DNA from: Sipunculus nudus | Lineage: Eukaryota; Annelida; Sipuncula; Golfingiida; Sipunculidae | NCBI GenBank assembly: GCA_026874595.1 | Contig: CM049319.1 | Coordinates: 52,774,917 to 52,838,916, forward strand | Direction: 5' to 3' | DNA length: 64,000 nucleotides | Shown: positions 11,651-25,040 of the stretch, piece after piece | How the letters are laid out: each line of letters opens with the position of its first letter | How positions within the stretch are numbered: the stretch's first letter is position 1 | Program-made: the position numbers and the translations under genes | The notes under the pieces: model-generated | Databases searched by the model: none | The model's input: the letters and a program-made list of their open reading frames with translations, nothing else | Told to the model about the DNA's origin: nothing

Positions 11651-13400
11651 AACTCAAGCAAATGTGTAATTACCCATGTCTAAAATGTATTTCCCTATAA
11701 ACCAGACCATATTATTTTTCAGTTACCACTGCTTAACCTTTTAGTACATTATAAAACCTAATAGCTGGATGTGTTAATGTTATGATCTGGGAAAATATGT
11801 GGATAATACATTTTGATTGATAAATTACTACTAATTCTACTAATATTACCACTACTGAATATATATCTTTATATACCTAAATGTTGTTCACACAAACAAA
11901 ACCCTTCAAAATATTCACAAAACAAATGGGAAATACCAATTGGATATATTTATTTATCTATAAAAAAAAATAACCATTATTGTATCCATTTACATCTACA
12001 AGCATGGCTTCACTTTGCGGCTCCACTCCTAAGCTCATATGGCTTCACATAGTTACTCTAGTTAAATTACTGTAAAAAAATAAGATGGTTGCTGTCACTC
12101 GAATGTAAGTACGAGGTTATTAGGTGTCGTAAATAACAGGTACTTACAGCAATTGTGATCATGATTAAAGGGCTATACTGAAGGCAATTTACAAAATCAA
12201 CAGTGTGTTTGTTTTCAATTTGCTCACCACAGTTCAAATGCAATAAATGTTTTTTTTTCAAACCACCTATGCATATATAAATCTTTCTGTTGAAGTAATA
12301 ATTTTCTTAACTTTATCTTCAGTCTAAAATTGTCAATAAACTACATATTGGGGCAATAACCTTATATGGAATGAGATAATAAAATTACAACATTCAAGTT
12401 TATATTTCATAGCCTACTGGATTCTCCTTGTAATATGGATGTTTAGTTGATGTTACCAACCATGGATAGCCAAGTCAGTGACATAATTTCTTATATCTAA
12501 GAATGCTGCCCAAAACCAAATCAGCATCTATTATGGGTTTGTTTTTACTTAAAATCACTGGCACTGAATGTTGTCTAAAAATTACTGTTTCCTCGCACAT
12601 TAAATTAATTATATTACTCAATCATTTGGAAGGCGTTCTTGCTGTTTCCTTGTTGTTAATTAGATAATTTCCTAATTTTCCACGGCAATTACATTATGTC
12701 ATTCCAATGACACAGGTAATGGTGAGAACAAAGGGGGACACAAGGGTTATAACTGTCACAATGTGTATAAACAGAATTTACATTTAACCTATTAAAACTA
12801 ACATTTTACCTGATGATTTATTTCTTTAATACTTACTTTCTGTGCTTATGTTAATTTAATGACATACATATGCTAATATTCTGAATGAATTAAAGAATAT
12901 GCAATTCTGAAGAACAATATAAATTCTTGTTATGATGATTAAGTGAAATTCTCCAGTTTGAGCATTTTTTTTTTTAAATTTTTAGTGTATGAGGTTACAC
13001 TGTAATTGGTTACATCCTCCGGGAATGTACAGATCTTTTCCAGATATTTCTATATAATCTGATACTAAGATTAATCACTTATATTCATCTTCCTTTGATG
13101 CTTGTTCATTTTAATAACATCCTGGATTTACTTTGTTGTACTTAACCCAGTGCCAAGTGTATTGATGTTAACAATTACAGTAAAAGCTAGAAGACTTTAA
13201 GGATATAGAACTGTTGTCATTACAAGTGCACCACATATATTGGTTATGCAGCGAACATGATGACATATAAGTATTTTTTATAGGGTCCCAAAAGGATCAT
13301 ATAACATAAAGTGATATAATGAGTCCAAATAAATAGGAAACATGAAGCTCAATTATGTCACATGCATGACACTGAGAAAGAGACAAAACAGCGGACCAAG
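11651..13400. other. AT-rich intron with a homeodomain-site cluster near 12600-12730
   Basis: Mostly AT-rich filler. The segment around 12600-12730 holds TTGTTAATTAGATAATTTCC and GGCAATTACATTATGTCATT, a dense set of TAAT core words in a less AT-biased context; it is a weak regulatory candidate. No coding signal. Confidence 0.35.
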
Positions 13401-14100
13401 AAACGTTTTGACCACTGGTTCTACAGGACAAGGGTCTGGACATGGCTTGTGGGTTGATTAGCCCGGACTGGCCACAGATCACCCAGAATTTGAGCAATCA
13501 ACGACACAGTCTGGTTGCCAAGCAACGTAAGCTACACAAACGAGGGAGTGGTGGGGTCGGGGTCTTTGTTTGTACTCGGGGACCCGGAGGGATTCAGCGG
13601 GCAAGAGAGACTCATCCTGGTACTTCAGTGGGCTGCGACCCCGCAGTGCCAGCCCCTGTCGTTCTGCGAGCTCCTCTCTGATGTCCAGTCAGCCATCATA
13701 ATCACTTAATATCCGTTCCTTGCCTGGCCCTCCCCTTTAATCCCGGCACTGCCAGTAATCCTACTGAGCGTCCCAGCATCGCTGACGTCTCCCTTGTTTT
13801 GAAATTTAGCCTTTATCTTCTCGCAGTCGCTGGGAGCCTTTGCTGAGGCTGCAAACCTATGATCGTAAAGACTATCAGCAAGTGGCCCGTGTTACTAATT
13901 GTGATCTGATCACTTTTATAATGGGTACACTGCACTTGTATCTGCACAGATCCAGCGCTCATGCTAGACTCATTGACTCCTACAGATTACAGGATGCCCT
14001 GAAGGATCGCCAGGGAGGGGGGCTTACACGACTTTGTACTCACTCACCTTTACTGGTTCTTCAGATGCCACATGTCGGCTAAAAACTATTTTTTCCCCGC
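13401..14100. other. GC-rich intronic island, candidate regulatory element
   Basis: About 700 bp of clearly raised GC content, with CpG present (for example 13545-13680). Overlapping 64-80 codon plus frames have no recognisable motif and there is no clear splice structure. It may be a regulatory island or an unrecognised old insertion. Confidence 0.4.
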
Positions 14101-14880
14101 CTAGAATAATACCTGACAACATCACCATCTGGCTATGATACATAAATTAGCGAGCCTTGCTGTACAGAAACTGAGAGTGATCACGTTTATACATGATGAA
14201 ACATACTTTACAAGCACACCGAGCTATAAACCGCATCTTCCACTGATGGTATGTCCCTCCAAATATGATAAAATATATAGAATAAATAAATAAATTTCTC
14301 AGTTTCATGTCTGAACGCTTCTATCCCCATCCCAGGAGGTTAAGCAACACATACAATTATTAATTAAGAAATGCTAACATCCTATGACAATGAGTTTATA
14401 TGCATTACAGTAATACCACATTAAATTAACTTTTTTCATGAGATCTTATTTTCCTTATGAGTTCACAATGGGATGAAAACATGTTTTAATTAATGATTGA
14501 TTGATATATTTTATTCCTCCGAAGAAACTGAAGAATAGCATGATTAACAGGAAAACAAAACTGATTTTTTAATATTTTTTAAAAGATAAAACTAAATGTT
14601 TTCCTGTTAAATATTCATGAAAATAAAAATACAGAGCTCATGATGCCTTAAAACAGAGTCAGAACGGTATTTTGTGACATTTATATTTAGGGTGATTATG
14701 GTAAAAAACTGACTGTGGATACTTCAGTCTAGGAGATTCACTGTATTACATTTTTTGCTAAATCAATTTTACTAGGAATCATCATTCATCCAATAAAGAA
14801 AGAATCTTGGATTAAACGCTAATGATCATAATGAGCCCTAAGTAAAATCCATCTGAAAGCTGTTATTTTGTATTATAATA
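14101..14880. other. AT-rich intron
   Basis: AT-rich, with an (AAATA)n patch near 14280-14297. No feature recognised. Confidence 0.4.
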
Positions 14881-15330
14881 CTGTTCTGATCTGAACAGGA
14901 AGGCATGGAACCAAGAACAGCTCTTTCAGGCAAGCAATCACGCAAAAATGGCACAGCGGCCAAACACAAACAATTCGCTGGCATTTGATTAAGCCTGCTA
15001 GGATATATTTTCTCACAGTTCTAAACCATATTGCAAAGCGTTAACCATTTACGGCGTCCTCCCAGAGGGTGACGAGAAGCCCCCTGACAGCCGAGCAGAG
15101 CCGCAGAGCTTTTTGACGAAATAACAGGTGTGACATCATGAAAGGCCAGTAAATAATGCTGGGTTTGCTCTATTTGACCATTAAAGTTACATGACTGCCT
15201 TAAAAAGGGCTCACTACCAGTGGCTACAACACAGTAAATGCCTCCCGTCACAACTAATCTCCTATAACAGCCAATGACGAGAACACCAACCCCCTGCTGA
15301 CTCGAACACTGAGCCCCCAGTGTTCGGGTA
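14881..15330. other. Base-balanced intronic island, candidate regulatory element
   Basis: An even-composition block bounded by AT-rich DNA. The minus-strand 76-codon frame at 15021-15251 has no domain. Candidate enhancer by texture only. Confidence 0.35.
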
Positions 15331-15950
15331 TGTTTTCTTTATTCCTACCAACAGCAAAGACTCCAAGCTTGTTTTTTTTTTACTGATGTTAAATTTCACA
15401 GACAGGGACGGTGTTATTATCATATGTTACAGGTTAACTGTAACTTCACAGTCTGTGACACTTAATAACAGCAGTAGCTTTACTTCAGTCACATTTAAAA
15501 ACTGGATCTATCGATTTCCAAAATCTGTCATTTTTTGGTGTATTTATAGTAATTTTAATTAATTCAGATTTTTGTACTCAAGCTATTTAGAAATTATCCT
15601 TTTATGTGCATATTGTGCATTTTTTGGGCACACATTTTTATTTAAAATCCTTAATACTCCTTTATTCATACTTTTAAGTATTCATATTATTTTGTTTGAA
15701 AAATTGAAGTAAATACAATTTTTTCAATCAATCAGCTTACTTTATAGTTCAAATCCCTCTGAAAGATTTTCAAAAGCACTAATATTTAAAAAGGTTAATA
15801 AATAAATTGACAAAAACCCTGTAAATTATACAAAAAATTTATATCAATGTTAATGAGTTCCTTCAACACAAATATGTAAGGAATAAATCTGTTTAGATTT
15901 AGTGAATATTCCACTCTTCAAACAAATTTCAATAAACAGATGAAAAGACT
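15331..15950. other. AT-rich intron
   Basis: T-rich filler. No feature recognised. Confidence 0.4.
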
Positions 15951-16800
15951 TAATAGATTCAGTCAGAAATCGCAGGAGTTTCAGCTGTCAGCAAAGTGAA
16001 TAAACTGTCCAGCACAAAAAAATCAAACAATATCAAGTGCTGTCCTGCTGTACGTAAAAGTGATGTCGCGGGCAGACAGTCTTACTGACTCTGGCCAATG
16101 AGGGGTTCAGAGCAGGCGACGAGCAGTAGTCAATTTCCACATGAAATGTACGTGAATATCATCCAATTTGTCAGCTTGAAAACAAGGTCTAATAAGATCT
16201 GCCAAATGGAAGAGGGGCTGGTCGGGTCAGCAGTGACACCGTTGCTGCCAGTATGCGGAATCTGTTGTCTCACCACGCTCTATTTGACACGACTACGCCT
16301 GACTGAGTGTGGCGACTTCCCACCCATCTCCTGATCCAACCACTTCAGGCCATCCCGGCAAAATTACATTATGTCCCATGCCGTAAGTCAACTTAGCAAT
16401 TTCATAATGTCAATTTGTCTGGTTAACCTCCTTGACAGCATGGGTGTTAATGTTATTGGACCTGTGCGCCACTTATTGTACTGCGATCCAAAGGGGAATC
16501 TCTCGAGGCATTGGAAGGCTGATTAACAAAACCCAGGTAAACCCAAGCATCTTTCCGACAGACCAACGTCAGATTCAAACAGCCAATAACCTTTCTCTGA
16601 GCTCCAATACAAATGAAACTTTACTGTCACATTCTAGTGGCAAATATCACTTCAAAACCGCTTCAGAATATTACACGAGTGCCTCAACAATCCAGTCTAT
16701 TTATGGGACAAAGCTAGTTTGTCCAAATAAATCAAGCCTCCTGTTGTAGCTGACTAGGAACACCAGAATAAGGATTTGTTTTACGACAAAAAAGTCTGCC
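15951..16800. other. Base-balanced intronic island, candidate regulatory element
   Basis: About 850 bp of mixed composition with several sub-blocks (16030-16360 and 16400-16760). The 105-codon plus frame at 16432-16749 lacks any recognisable domain and is Ser/Thr/Asn-rich as expected by chance. Confidence 0.4.
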
Positions 16801-17128
16801 ACTTCAACCATTCCTACTTGTTTTGAGGATAATACAACAGTCACTTGAACATTTAAATATCATCAAAGGTCAAAGGGGTCCCAAAGCCCATCCAGGAAAA
16901 TGTATATAACAATAACTCTTCTTATTTATACATTATCTATACCATTCATTGGTTTTTTAACAGGGATTTATTACTTTATCTGATCATTCAATATATTTTT
17001 TGTAAATACATTTTTAACCCTGTTTTAAATGAGCATTATTTAATTTCTTATGCTTATTTTTATAAATACATAAATGTAAAACCTTTGGCAATTTGTTTTT
17101 GTTGTTTAAGCAAAACAGAAGTAAAAAT

Positions 17129-17130
<2 letters not shown>

Positions 17131-17182
<52 letters not shown>
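17131..17182. repeat. (AT)n microsatellite
   Basis: About 25 uninterrupted AT dinucleotides. Confidence 0.97.
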
Positions 17183-17188
<6 letters not shown>

Positions 17189-17239
17189 TTAAATAAACAT
17201 CTTAAATATTATAGAACTCTGGGTTCAGGAGAAAATTTT

Positions 17240-17780
17240 TGCACTTTTTTCCTAGGAGGTTCAGCAAGATCTCGGCCAAGCATCATGCCTTGACAACTGG
17301 CTGTGTCTTTGACCTAATTCCAACACAGGCATCAACCCAACGTTATTGGAATATCCACAACAGCTTGACAGAACTTGCAGCCCTTCAAACAGCCAGTTGC
17401 CATCTCGCTGCCAGACCACACTGCTCCTGTACACTATGCTCACACTAAATTCATCGACAGATGTTGCTTCACAAACTTGAAACTTGTTTTCACCACAATT
17501 TCTACTCAGGTTTTATATAAAGGCAGCTGCTTTGAAAGCGCCCGCGGAATAAAATATCAAGGTTTCAGCATCGCAGTTCATGTCACAGCTGCAGTTTCTT
17601 CACAAAAAATTGTATTGCTTAATCTGAACAATTTCTGGCTGCTGCAAAGGATTTCAAATAGAAATAAGAAGAGATGTAATAACATCTGTAAACAGGCCGA
17701 GTACGGTCTCCTAATTCAACAAACAGAGCCTGCCAAGGCTGTTCTAAGCAATTTAAAATATTATATTTATTCATGATTTT
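17240..17780. other. Base-balanced intronic island; 133-codon open frame judged non-coding
   Basis: The composition shifts sharply from AT-rich to balanced at about 17240 and back at about 17780. The 133-codon plus frame (17375-17776) is one of the longest non-repeat frames in the window, but it has no family signature or plausible exon borders. Probably a regulatory island. Confidence 0.35.
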
Positions 17781-18560
17781 TAAATTAAATTTAAAATTAA
17801 TAAGCAAAGAAACCAGCTTTCATGATTATGTTCTGATATCAGGCCTGTTTGCTCTTGTTGTTTTTCTTAAACTGTAGATCAGCAAATTATTATGAATACA
17901 TGCATTCAGAAAAAGAATGAAAAAAATATTCAGGTATAAACTGTATAAATAATTCAGTAACTATAAGTGGCAAGATTGATAAGGAAACATTTACCTGCTA
18001 TTTAAAAATAACCAGGAAAATTATTTTTTTATCTCTGATATCTGAATTTTGGCATACACACTTGAATCATTGTTTTCTAAAACATCAAATTATCTGAAAA
18101 GTAAAATGTGCAGACAAATTTTTCAGGAGAAAGGGGTGTCAAGAAATCTGAAAATAATCAGGAAAACTGAAAATAATATTCAAATAGAGTTTATCAAAAT
18201 GATTTGACAGAAAAATTGTGGCTCTTGAGAAAAGGCTTAACAATAAAGCTGGATCAATTTTTTCTTCTTGTAATTATTCTATATATCATTGTCCCCAAAT
18301 TCTGTATTTTGTTATATTTGCAAGATGAAAAAAAAAAAAAATAAATATAAACTTTTAATAAATAAGAAGCTTTTTCATTTCAAAGAAACAAATATCAAAC
18401 ATAATGATACAACTTAAAGAACAACTTGAAGAACAGCTTAAACATAAAGAAACAACTTAAAAATGTTAGTGAAAAATTTGTCTAATTTATGTATCATCTT
18501 TTTCTTAACTAAATAATTTGAATGAAAAAATTGTTTATTTTACAGATCATAGATTTCTAT
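17781..18560. other. AT-rich intron
   Basis: Very AT-rich with A-runs (18331-18341). No feature recognised. Confidence 0.4.
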
Positions 18561-20110
18561 ACTGGATACAAAATGGCAAACATTAAAGATGACTGATATA
18601 GTTTGTAGCTGATAGAGCATGTTGAGGAACTGGCAAATATTGCCGAGTCTGGTAGGAGATTCTGTAATTAATGCCCAAAGCAATTAATCCAAATATCAGC
18701 AAAGACCGAGTTTCTTTGCAGTATTTGTTTACTCGGCGTGTGCATTTATTGCAAAGGGACAACATGAGGTCAAGTTGGGGCATGCTGGGAGCTTGCTTTT
18801 TAAAGCCACAGTATCTCTGTGAAGCTTGTGTGGACTTGTTCCGACAGCACTTATACATAAGGATCCCTGCGACAATCATGCGTGAGGAAAAGGGGAATAA
18901 AGTGAAATCACAGGACTGAAGGGCTGCCGAGCAATTTAGGGAATTTGGCGGAATTTGTTGAGAATGGACCAATCCTTCTGATAAATTTGATGGCTAGGGT
19001 GCGGAGAACGGCAACAAATTGTCGGAGAGCTTTAGTCTAAAAATGAATGCTTCTTTTAATAAAAGAAATGGCTCTCCGGGGAATAACAGCATTAAGGCAG
19101 TGTGCAGCGTGTTTAGCAATCTACTGTGATTCGTTTTTACAGAGCAGCCTAAAGAAGGGAAACCTAATTTGCTCCAATCAGACCATTTCACAGAAAGGGG
19201 TTGAATTTGCTGGAGCCTGAAGAAGCTGGGCCAGCACTTGGCGCTGATCTTAACATGAATATGGCTGGTGCTGGGCGTCCCTCAGCCCTGCTCCAAAGAC
19301 ATAATCCAGCGCAATTTTCTCTTTGGTTCTTACTGGCACCCGGACAAAAGCATGCCGGCTTTGATGTGCGCTGAATCATACAGCATTCATTCAGACCAAT
19401 CGCGAATGAAGCCCGCTCCCTCCAAGCATTGCCAGTTCTGTTAGCAGTCACTGTCCTTGTTCTGGGAGTGCGAGCACAAAAGATGGCGGCACTTCTGACA
19501 TTGTTCGGGAGGACCACACAGGCTCTGAGTTTGTTTTCACCCATTTCCCCCACCCTTCCAACTCCCACCATCCTTGGCCAGTAAAATGGTGGCCATATTT
19601 GTTCACGTTAATATTTTCCCTGAGGGGATAAGCAGAGGCTTTCTGGCGTGGCTTCCGGCCCATCTGCATGGCTTAATAGCTCTGGCCCAACATGTCACAC
19701 ACACAAGGCCAGTAGCTGGTTTTCTTTCACCTGCCCACAATTCTCCGCGATTCATCGTGTACACAAAACCCTTTTAGAACACCCCTTTCACTTCACAAAA
19801 CAAACCAGTAGTAAAGAAACCTTGGTCCCCTGGGCCCGATGATTAAGTGGGGAGGCATATGAAGTCACGGCTTCGCCAAACAACAGAGGGGGCCTGCACT
19901 GACTGTCCCACTGCCTGACAAGACAATCGCCTTTTGTTTCAGCACCGCCAGAACAAACCAGCGAAATATTTACTGTAGACACGCCGGTAGCTGATGCCAG
20001 AACAGGAAATGTCTACAACTGTTACGTGGGAACACCCACCCGACCGCAGTATTAACCCCTGCACTGCTGATATCTTCTCAGTGAAACACAACCCCGCCCC
20101 CTAAACTGAT
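18561..20110. other. Largest base-balanced block of the intron, candidate enhancer cluster
   Basis: About 1.5 kb of continuous even-to-GC-rich sequence in an AT-rich intron. It contains a perfect YY1-type word AAGATGGCGGC (19480-19490) and AAAATGGTGGCCAT (19583-19596), plus GCATTCATTCAGACCAATCG near 19382. Several overlapping frames of 60-129 codons run on both strands with no shared domain, as expected from low stop density in balanced sequence rather than coding. Confidence 0.45.
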
Positions 20111-20830
20111 GTGATACAGAGATTCCTTTACAATGAGTGTATCAATCACCAAATTAAATGTGCTGATCAAGCTGTTAAAATGATTAATAAAATCTATACT
20201 AATGAGGTAAATCACACCTGAGAGGTAATGAGGCTTAGTCTTCTATGATGAGGATGTTGATATAAGAATATAAAAAGATTATAGGTGCAATATTCTGATT
20301 AAGCCATATTTGGAACTGGTACCCTACTTTAAAGTAAAACATTAAAGGTGTTATGATATGTATTCTAAACCTGTTCATGTATTGATAGACTAACATTCTG
20401 GGTATAATATAAACTTATTTATAACATAAATTTCTGCATTACTGTAATAAATCAAATGAAATAACAACAATAACAGTTTAAAAAATTTTTAAATGCTACA
20501 AAATTCTACATAAGACAAAATGGGATTAAAGATCAGATGCATCACATCGTTCAGTCAAGTGATCTGCCATAAATATAACTGTCCTGCATCACGCCGTGTC
20601 TATGATCAGAGTTAGCTGATCATGATCAACCTGCAAAAAGTGTCCCTCTCTCACTCGTTTGAAAAACATTAACTCAACATCCCACTAGGTTTAAGGGCTG
20701 ACAGAACATCTGTAAGCGAAAACACAAACATGGTACTTAAGCTGAGTTGACATAAGCACTGGTACCTCAAAACCTGCAACAGCAGGACTAACACTACAGT
20801 GATCTGATGTTTGCTTCATTAAAAATATAC
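20111..20830. other. AT-rich intron with small mixed block 20520-20720
   Basis: Mostly filler. The block near 20540-20660 (GTGATCTGCC...TGATCATGATC) is more balanced and could be a small element. No gene recognised. Confidence 0.35.
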
Positions 20831-20832
20831 AT

Positions 20833-21190
20833 GTACTGTGAAGCCTCAGATTTAAGGACACAGGAGGATTTGATAAAGAGGCTCAGTTTTTATTTATGAA
20901 ATTTGTGCAGTAAAGTCTCTGTATAAAAGACACAGGAGAGACTTAGGGGCCGGGGTTGTCTGGTATAAAATAGTACTATTACAAAATGAGGCTAAGTCTT
21001 CATTTATGATATTTGTACAGTAGAGCCTCTGTATTAGCCTCGGGGGTGGGGTTGGGGGGGGGGGGGGGTAATATCTATTAATAATACAGTGCTCATATAA
21101 AGAGGCTCAGTCTTCAATTAAGATATCTGTACATTACAACCCCTGTATTATAGACACTGGAGCAATATAGGGTTTTGTGGGTAATAACAC
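20833..21190. repeat. Degenerate tandem copies of a pogo-like MITE end, spacing about 110 bp
   Basis: Three diverged copies, starting near 20876, 20985 and 21099, read GAGGCTCAGTCTTCATTTATG followed by TACAGTARAGYCTCTGTATTA-like sequence. A fourth partial copy precedes them. The inner words resemble the CAGTGAAACCTCTGTATTA-type ends of TA-specific DNA transposons. Confidence 0.6.
21042..21068 (+). repeat. G-run with quadruplex potential
   Basis: GGGGGTGGGGTT followed by about 15 G in a row. Four or more G-tracts are separated by 1-2 bases. The run length is prone to sequencing error. Confidence 0.7.
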
Positions 21191-21463
21191 CCAATTACAT
21201 ATCAGGGTTTATTGGAGTGTACAATCCTGTGACTACACTAAGTGTTCATAATAGAGAGATGTCCATAACAGAGATGTGCCTGTAAAGAAAGGTTTTCCTG
21301 AATCAGGTATCAGTAAATTAGATGATGCACCATGATGCTGTGTATGATAATCCTTCATATTCAAATGATGTATTTCTTAGTTAAGTTTACCTTGACTGTA
21401 TTTTAGAGTGAAATCAGGATGTTAATCAGAAAAATTTCTTATCATCAGCATATGCCTTGCTGT

Positions 21464-21495
21464 CAGTGGAACCCTAATTTTACATCATAAGATCA
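21464..21495 (+). mobile_element. Solo pogo-like terminal repeat remnant
   Basis: CAGTGGAACCCTAATTTTAC matches the outer part of the 6987-8207 element ends, with no partner end found nearby. Confidence 0.35.
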
Positions 21496-21779
21496 GAACA
21501 TTAGCAGTACAAGGCAAAAAAGAACCCAACTGGGTCTAGCCTTTTATAACGATCGAACCAAACTAAATACACCATCCATCTACAAAGTTTCTTGAATATA
21601 TCTCAGTTATTTATTTTTTATAACAAACAAACCAACTGATAAACACCAACAGGGTTGAAAACATAACTTCCTTGAAATTGGTAAAAAGACTGTTAATGCA
21701 AATGACCTTGTGATCACAGAAAATTTGTCGGCACAAATAAGATGAATATAATAATAAGCTGTTTATCAGTGTGTGACGG

Positions 21780-22030
21780 TGCAGTCCTTACAGTCACTGG
21801 TTCAGGCTGGAGTGTTTAGCCGTCTTTGGTGACTTAACAGCAAGAAGATGAGGCAAGGCTGATAGTTCATAAATATGTAGGATAACATCTGACAGCGCCG
21901 GCAGCCATGCTGAGCAGCCCCAGACTCTGCATGGAGAATGACAGCCCTCAAGCAAGTGAATAAGTAAAAAGACTGTACCACTGATGAACTGACAGGGAAA
22001 AACGGGAAAATAGGGGATCAAGATGGTTAG
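21780..22030. other. Small base-balanced island
   Basis: Balanced block between AT-rich flanks. The 75-codon minus frame has no domain. Weak regulatory candidate. Confidence 0.3.
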
Positions 22031-22915
22031 CGATGCTAAAAAGTTCTTAACTCATTAAAAAATGAAAATCTAAATCATTTTAATAAGACAATTCTATTTG
22101 AAATAGCAATGATCAATATAAATATATCTATTTATATATTTATTTATCCTTATTTTTGTTCATTCAAAATTTTGTTCAATTATTCCAACTTTTTTATTAA
22201 CTTTAAATTATCATATGCAACTATTAGCTTTCTGACTAGCTGTCTAGCCACATTAAAAACAAATAGTGTCACTGCAAAAATATTTTTAAAAAAGTATTTA
22301 GCTGAATGAGGATGCAGACAACAGTGAGTCCTATCCAAGTCCTTCTCAATCTCAGGCTGACTGCAATATATAAGAAAACTTTATGTAGATAGACCTCAGG
22401 CTCTCTTACACACACTCTAATTATTTATTATCTATTGTCAAACTGAGAACCAAACTAACAGGCAATAACCAACTCAAACTGAAGAACCTTAAGACGTTCG
22501 CAGGCTTTTGAGCCCTGAGGTTGATATTATGAGTACTATATCACCTTAACCAAAGGATATATAGTTTCTGGTGACATGGGCGTCATGTTCACCCAGTGGT
22601 CTTTCATTTCTTCCTGTATTTACATAAAACAGACTCTTTATACTGCTAGTGACATACCTGTAGGCAGTTGCTATTTATACAACAAGATATGAATAGCTGG
22701 ATTATTTGAGCAGCTTGCACTGTTCCATTTCAGCTTTTTTTTTTAAAACTTACAGACACCATTGTGGTTCAATATACTGTATTCAATAGATGAAATCTGT
22801 ACTCCTCTATTTAAATAACACCTGCACACACACAATATCAACACGCACATGCATGTTGTGTGATCAGTTCAGTGGCTGCTTTAATACCACAGAAAAAAAT
22901 ATCCCAACAAGCTTA
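22031..22915. other. AT-rich intron
   Basis: Filler with a short CA-rich patch (22820-22860). No feature recognised. Confidence 0.4.
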
Positions 22916-23420
22916 ATGTAGCGTTACTTATAAGTAGGTATCAATGAACTCAGTTCCCCAGGTACCTTCAAGTCGACCGTAAACACCTCAATGATCAGAT
23001 CACCTAAACGGGAGCCTTGTAAATAGCGCCCCCTGGTGGCACTATATATCACAACAGCAGGGGGGCTGAGAACATTTCTTTCACCTTGTGCCCTAAATCT
23101 GTCCGGCCTATTCAGCTGCATTTCCGCCGACAGTTTAGAGGTTATAGGAAATCACTATGACCCCCCCTCCCTTTCTACTGCAACAATAGCAGGACCAATC
23201 ATTAGTTTATTGATGTAAACTTGTGAGACGGTAAACCACACATGACGGGGGGTCGGTGTAATTTCTGTTTGTTAACTACTGCTGAACGATCCGTGAGCAA
23301 CATGTTGGGCAAATTATTTAACTGTTTGACATTGATCAGACTCCGTACAAATGGCGCAAGGATAGGGAGAGTCATCAGTAATGTGACCTTTAAACTGTCG
23401 GACTGCAAGATATTTATCAA
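22916..23420. other. Base-balanced island containing a perfect CTCF word
   Basis: About 500 bp of balanced sequence. Overlapping frames of 60-94 codons on both strands have no domain. It surrounds the CTCF consensus at 23026-23039 and is a plausible boundary or enhancer element. Confidence 0.45.
23026..23039 (-). promoter_or_regulatory. CTCF consensus motif (perfect core)
   Basis: The minus strand reads CCACCAGGGGGCGC, 14 of 14 to the CTCF core CCASYAGRKGGCRS, extended by TG before C and TA after. CTCF is known from molluscs and most other bilaterians. Binding is not shown. Confidence 0.65.
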
Positions 23421-25040
23421 TGAAAACTTTCCCCTGCTTCTAAATAAAATGTATATTTCAATCTATTGTCTGCTGATTTATAAAAAAAACATACAAGTTT
23501 ACACATTTTCAAAAACAGTCCAATAATATAATGCTTAAAATATATCAAATTTACACAGATATTATTGTTGTAAAGTTTCCATAAATCCCAGGCTGATTCT
23601 AAGGCGCTGTTTATAATTTTTGTGTTTTTATAAAATGTTATTCAGTTCTATGGCTTATATTTTTATGTCTACTTTGTCCCATCCTGCATCCTGCTTTAAT
23701 AAACTTTCACCTCATTTACACAAATATTTTCACGTAGCCTATCATAGATTTTATAATATTATCAAATTTCATTAAAATAAAATCAAATCTTTGTTTAAAT
23801 AAATATGATGATGATTCATGAGTTTGATTTAGAATAATAAAATGGTATGATGATTAATGATGATGAATTATGGATGAATGACTAACTGGACACTTTTCAT
23901 TAAATGGAGGCTGTACTTTAGCATTTTATGGAATAGGATTTAATGTTTAAATTTTACATATTAACATTATATATATAAATATATATAATACAAAAAAATT
24001 ATTCCTAATGTAAAGACATCTATTAAACTTTTAGTCTCAGATATGCCTTGGATTTTTGTTTGCCTTGAAATCTGCTAAGAAATGGAGACAGAAAACAAAA
24101 CACTAACTAGCTGTTTTGGACAGCAAGTTGGCTCTGGTGACATGTGCCCACAATGTAAAATGAAGTCCTGCACCTGTTGACCCCTGGAGGTAACCATGGC
24201 GACCTCACCACCTCTCTCCAGGCAGAGACACATATATACATCTCCCATGCCAATACTTGAGCTTCCTTAGGGCTCAGAATAACACAGAGGTGAAAATATT
24301 ATGTGGCAATGTGCAACACAGCTATAATACCCAGAACCACCTGCAGGCTCATTTATAAAAGAAACATGAATTTATATAATTATTAAAAAATTCCTTAATT
24401 CCCTCCCTTTTTTTGCATTAAAACTAATGAGGCATGAAACTAATATGCTTATGTTTAGTTATCAGGAAAATCTTGTGACAATAGTGCAAGCAAAATTAAA
24501 AAAAATAAATTATATCTAATTTGATATAATATAAGACCTCAAAATATGCTGATTAAGAGCTTATGAGATAATATAAACTTTAATATATTTTTTACTCAAT
24601 AGATCAAAAAACATTTCACTGGCTTGTTCAAAGAAGGAAGCAAACTGATGTACATTTTTCTTTGAAAATGCCTACATTACTAATAAAATTATTGGATGTG
24701 CACATTTAAAATATCAAAATAATTGCTCATCACACTAGCTGGCCTTAATGCAAAGAACTTATCAGTCAAACAGTAAAATACATACTACAAGACTCATACA
24801 AAAAGAAAATACATTACAATTATAAACCACTATAAGATTATTTAAATTTGAGCAACAAAGGTGTAAAAAGAGCTTAAATTAAGACACAAATGATTAATTA
24901 GGTTTAATTTATTTTGAAAATAAAGAATGTAACACTCCAGGCTGGTGTTGATAAAATTTGCTTGAGCTGAATATCTAGACCCAGCAACCATTATTATATG
25001 GTAAATAAATAGAAACAGATCTTTATACAATCATGAACAA
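23421..25040. other. AT-rich intron with mixed patch 24050-24350
   Basis: Long filler, including a TGATGATTAATGATGATG patch near 23850. The patch 24050-24350 is more balanced. No gene recognised. Confidence 0.35.

Noticed and set aside
17375-17776. 133-codon plus frame as a gene
   Set aside because: No domain, no splice context, and competing frames in the same island; judged chance in balanced sequence.
18583-18972. 129-codon minus frame as an exon of onecut or another gene
   Set aside because: Does not resemble a CUT domain or another known family, and an 82-codon frame overlaps on the other strand.
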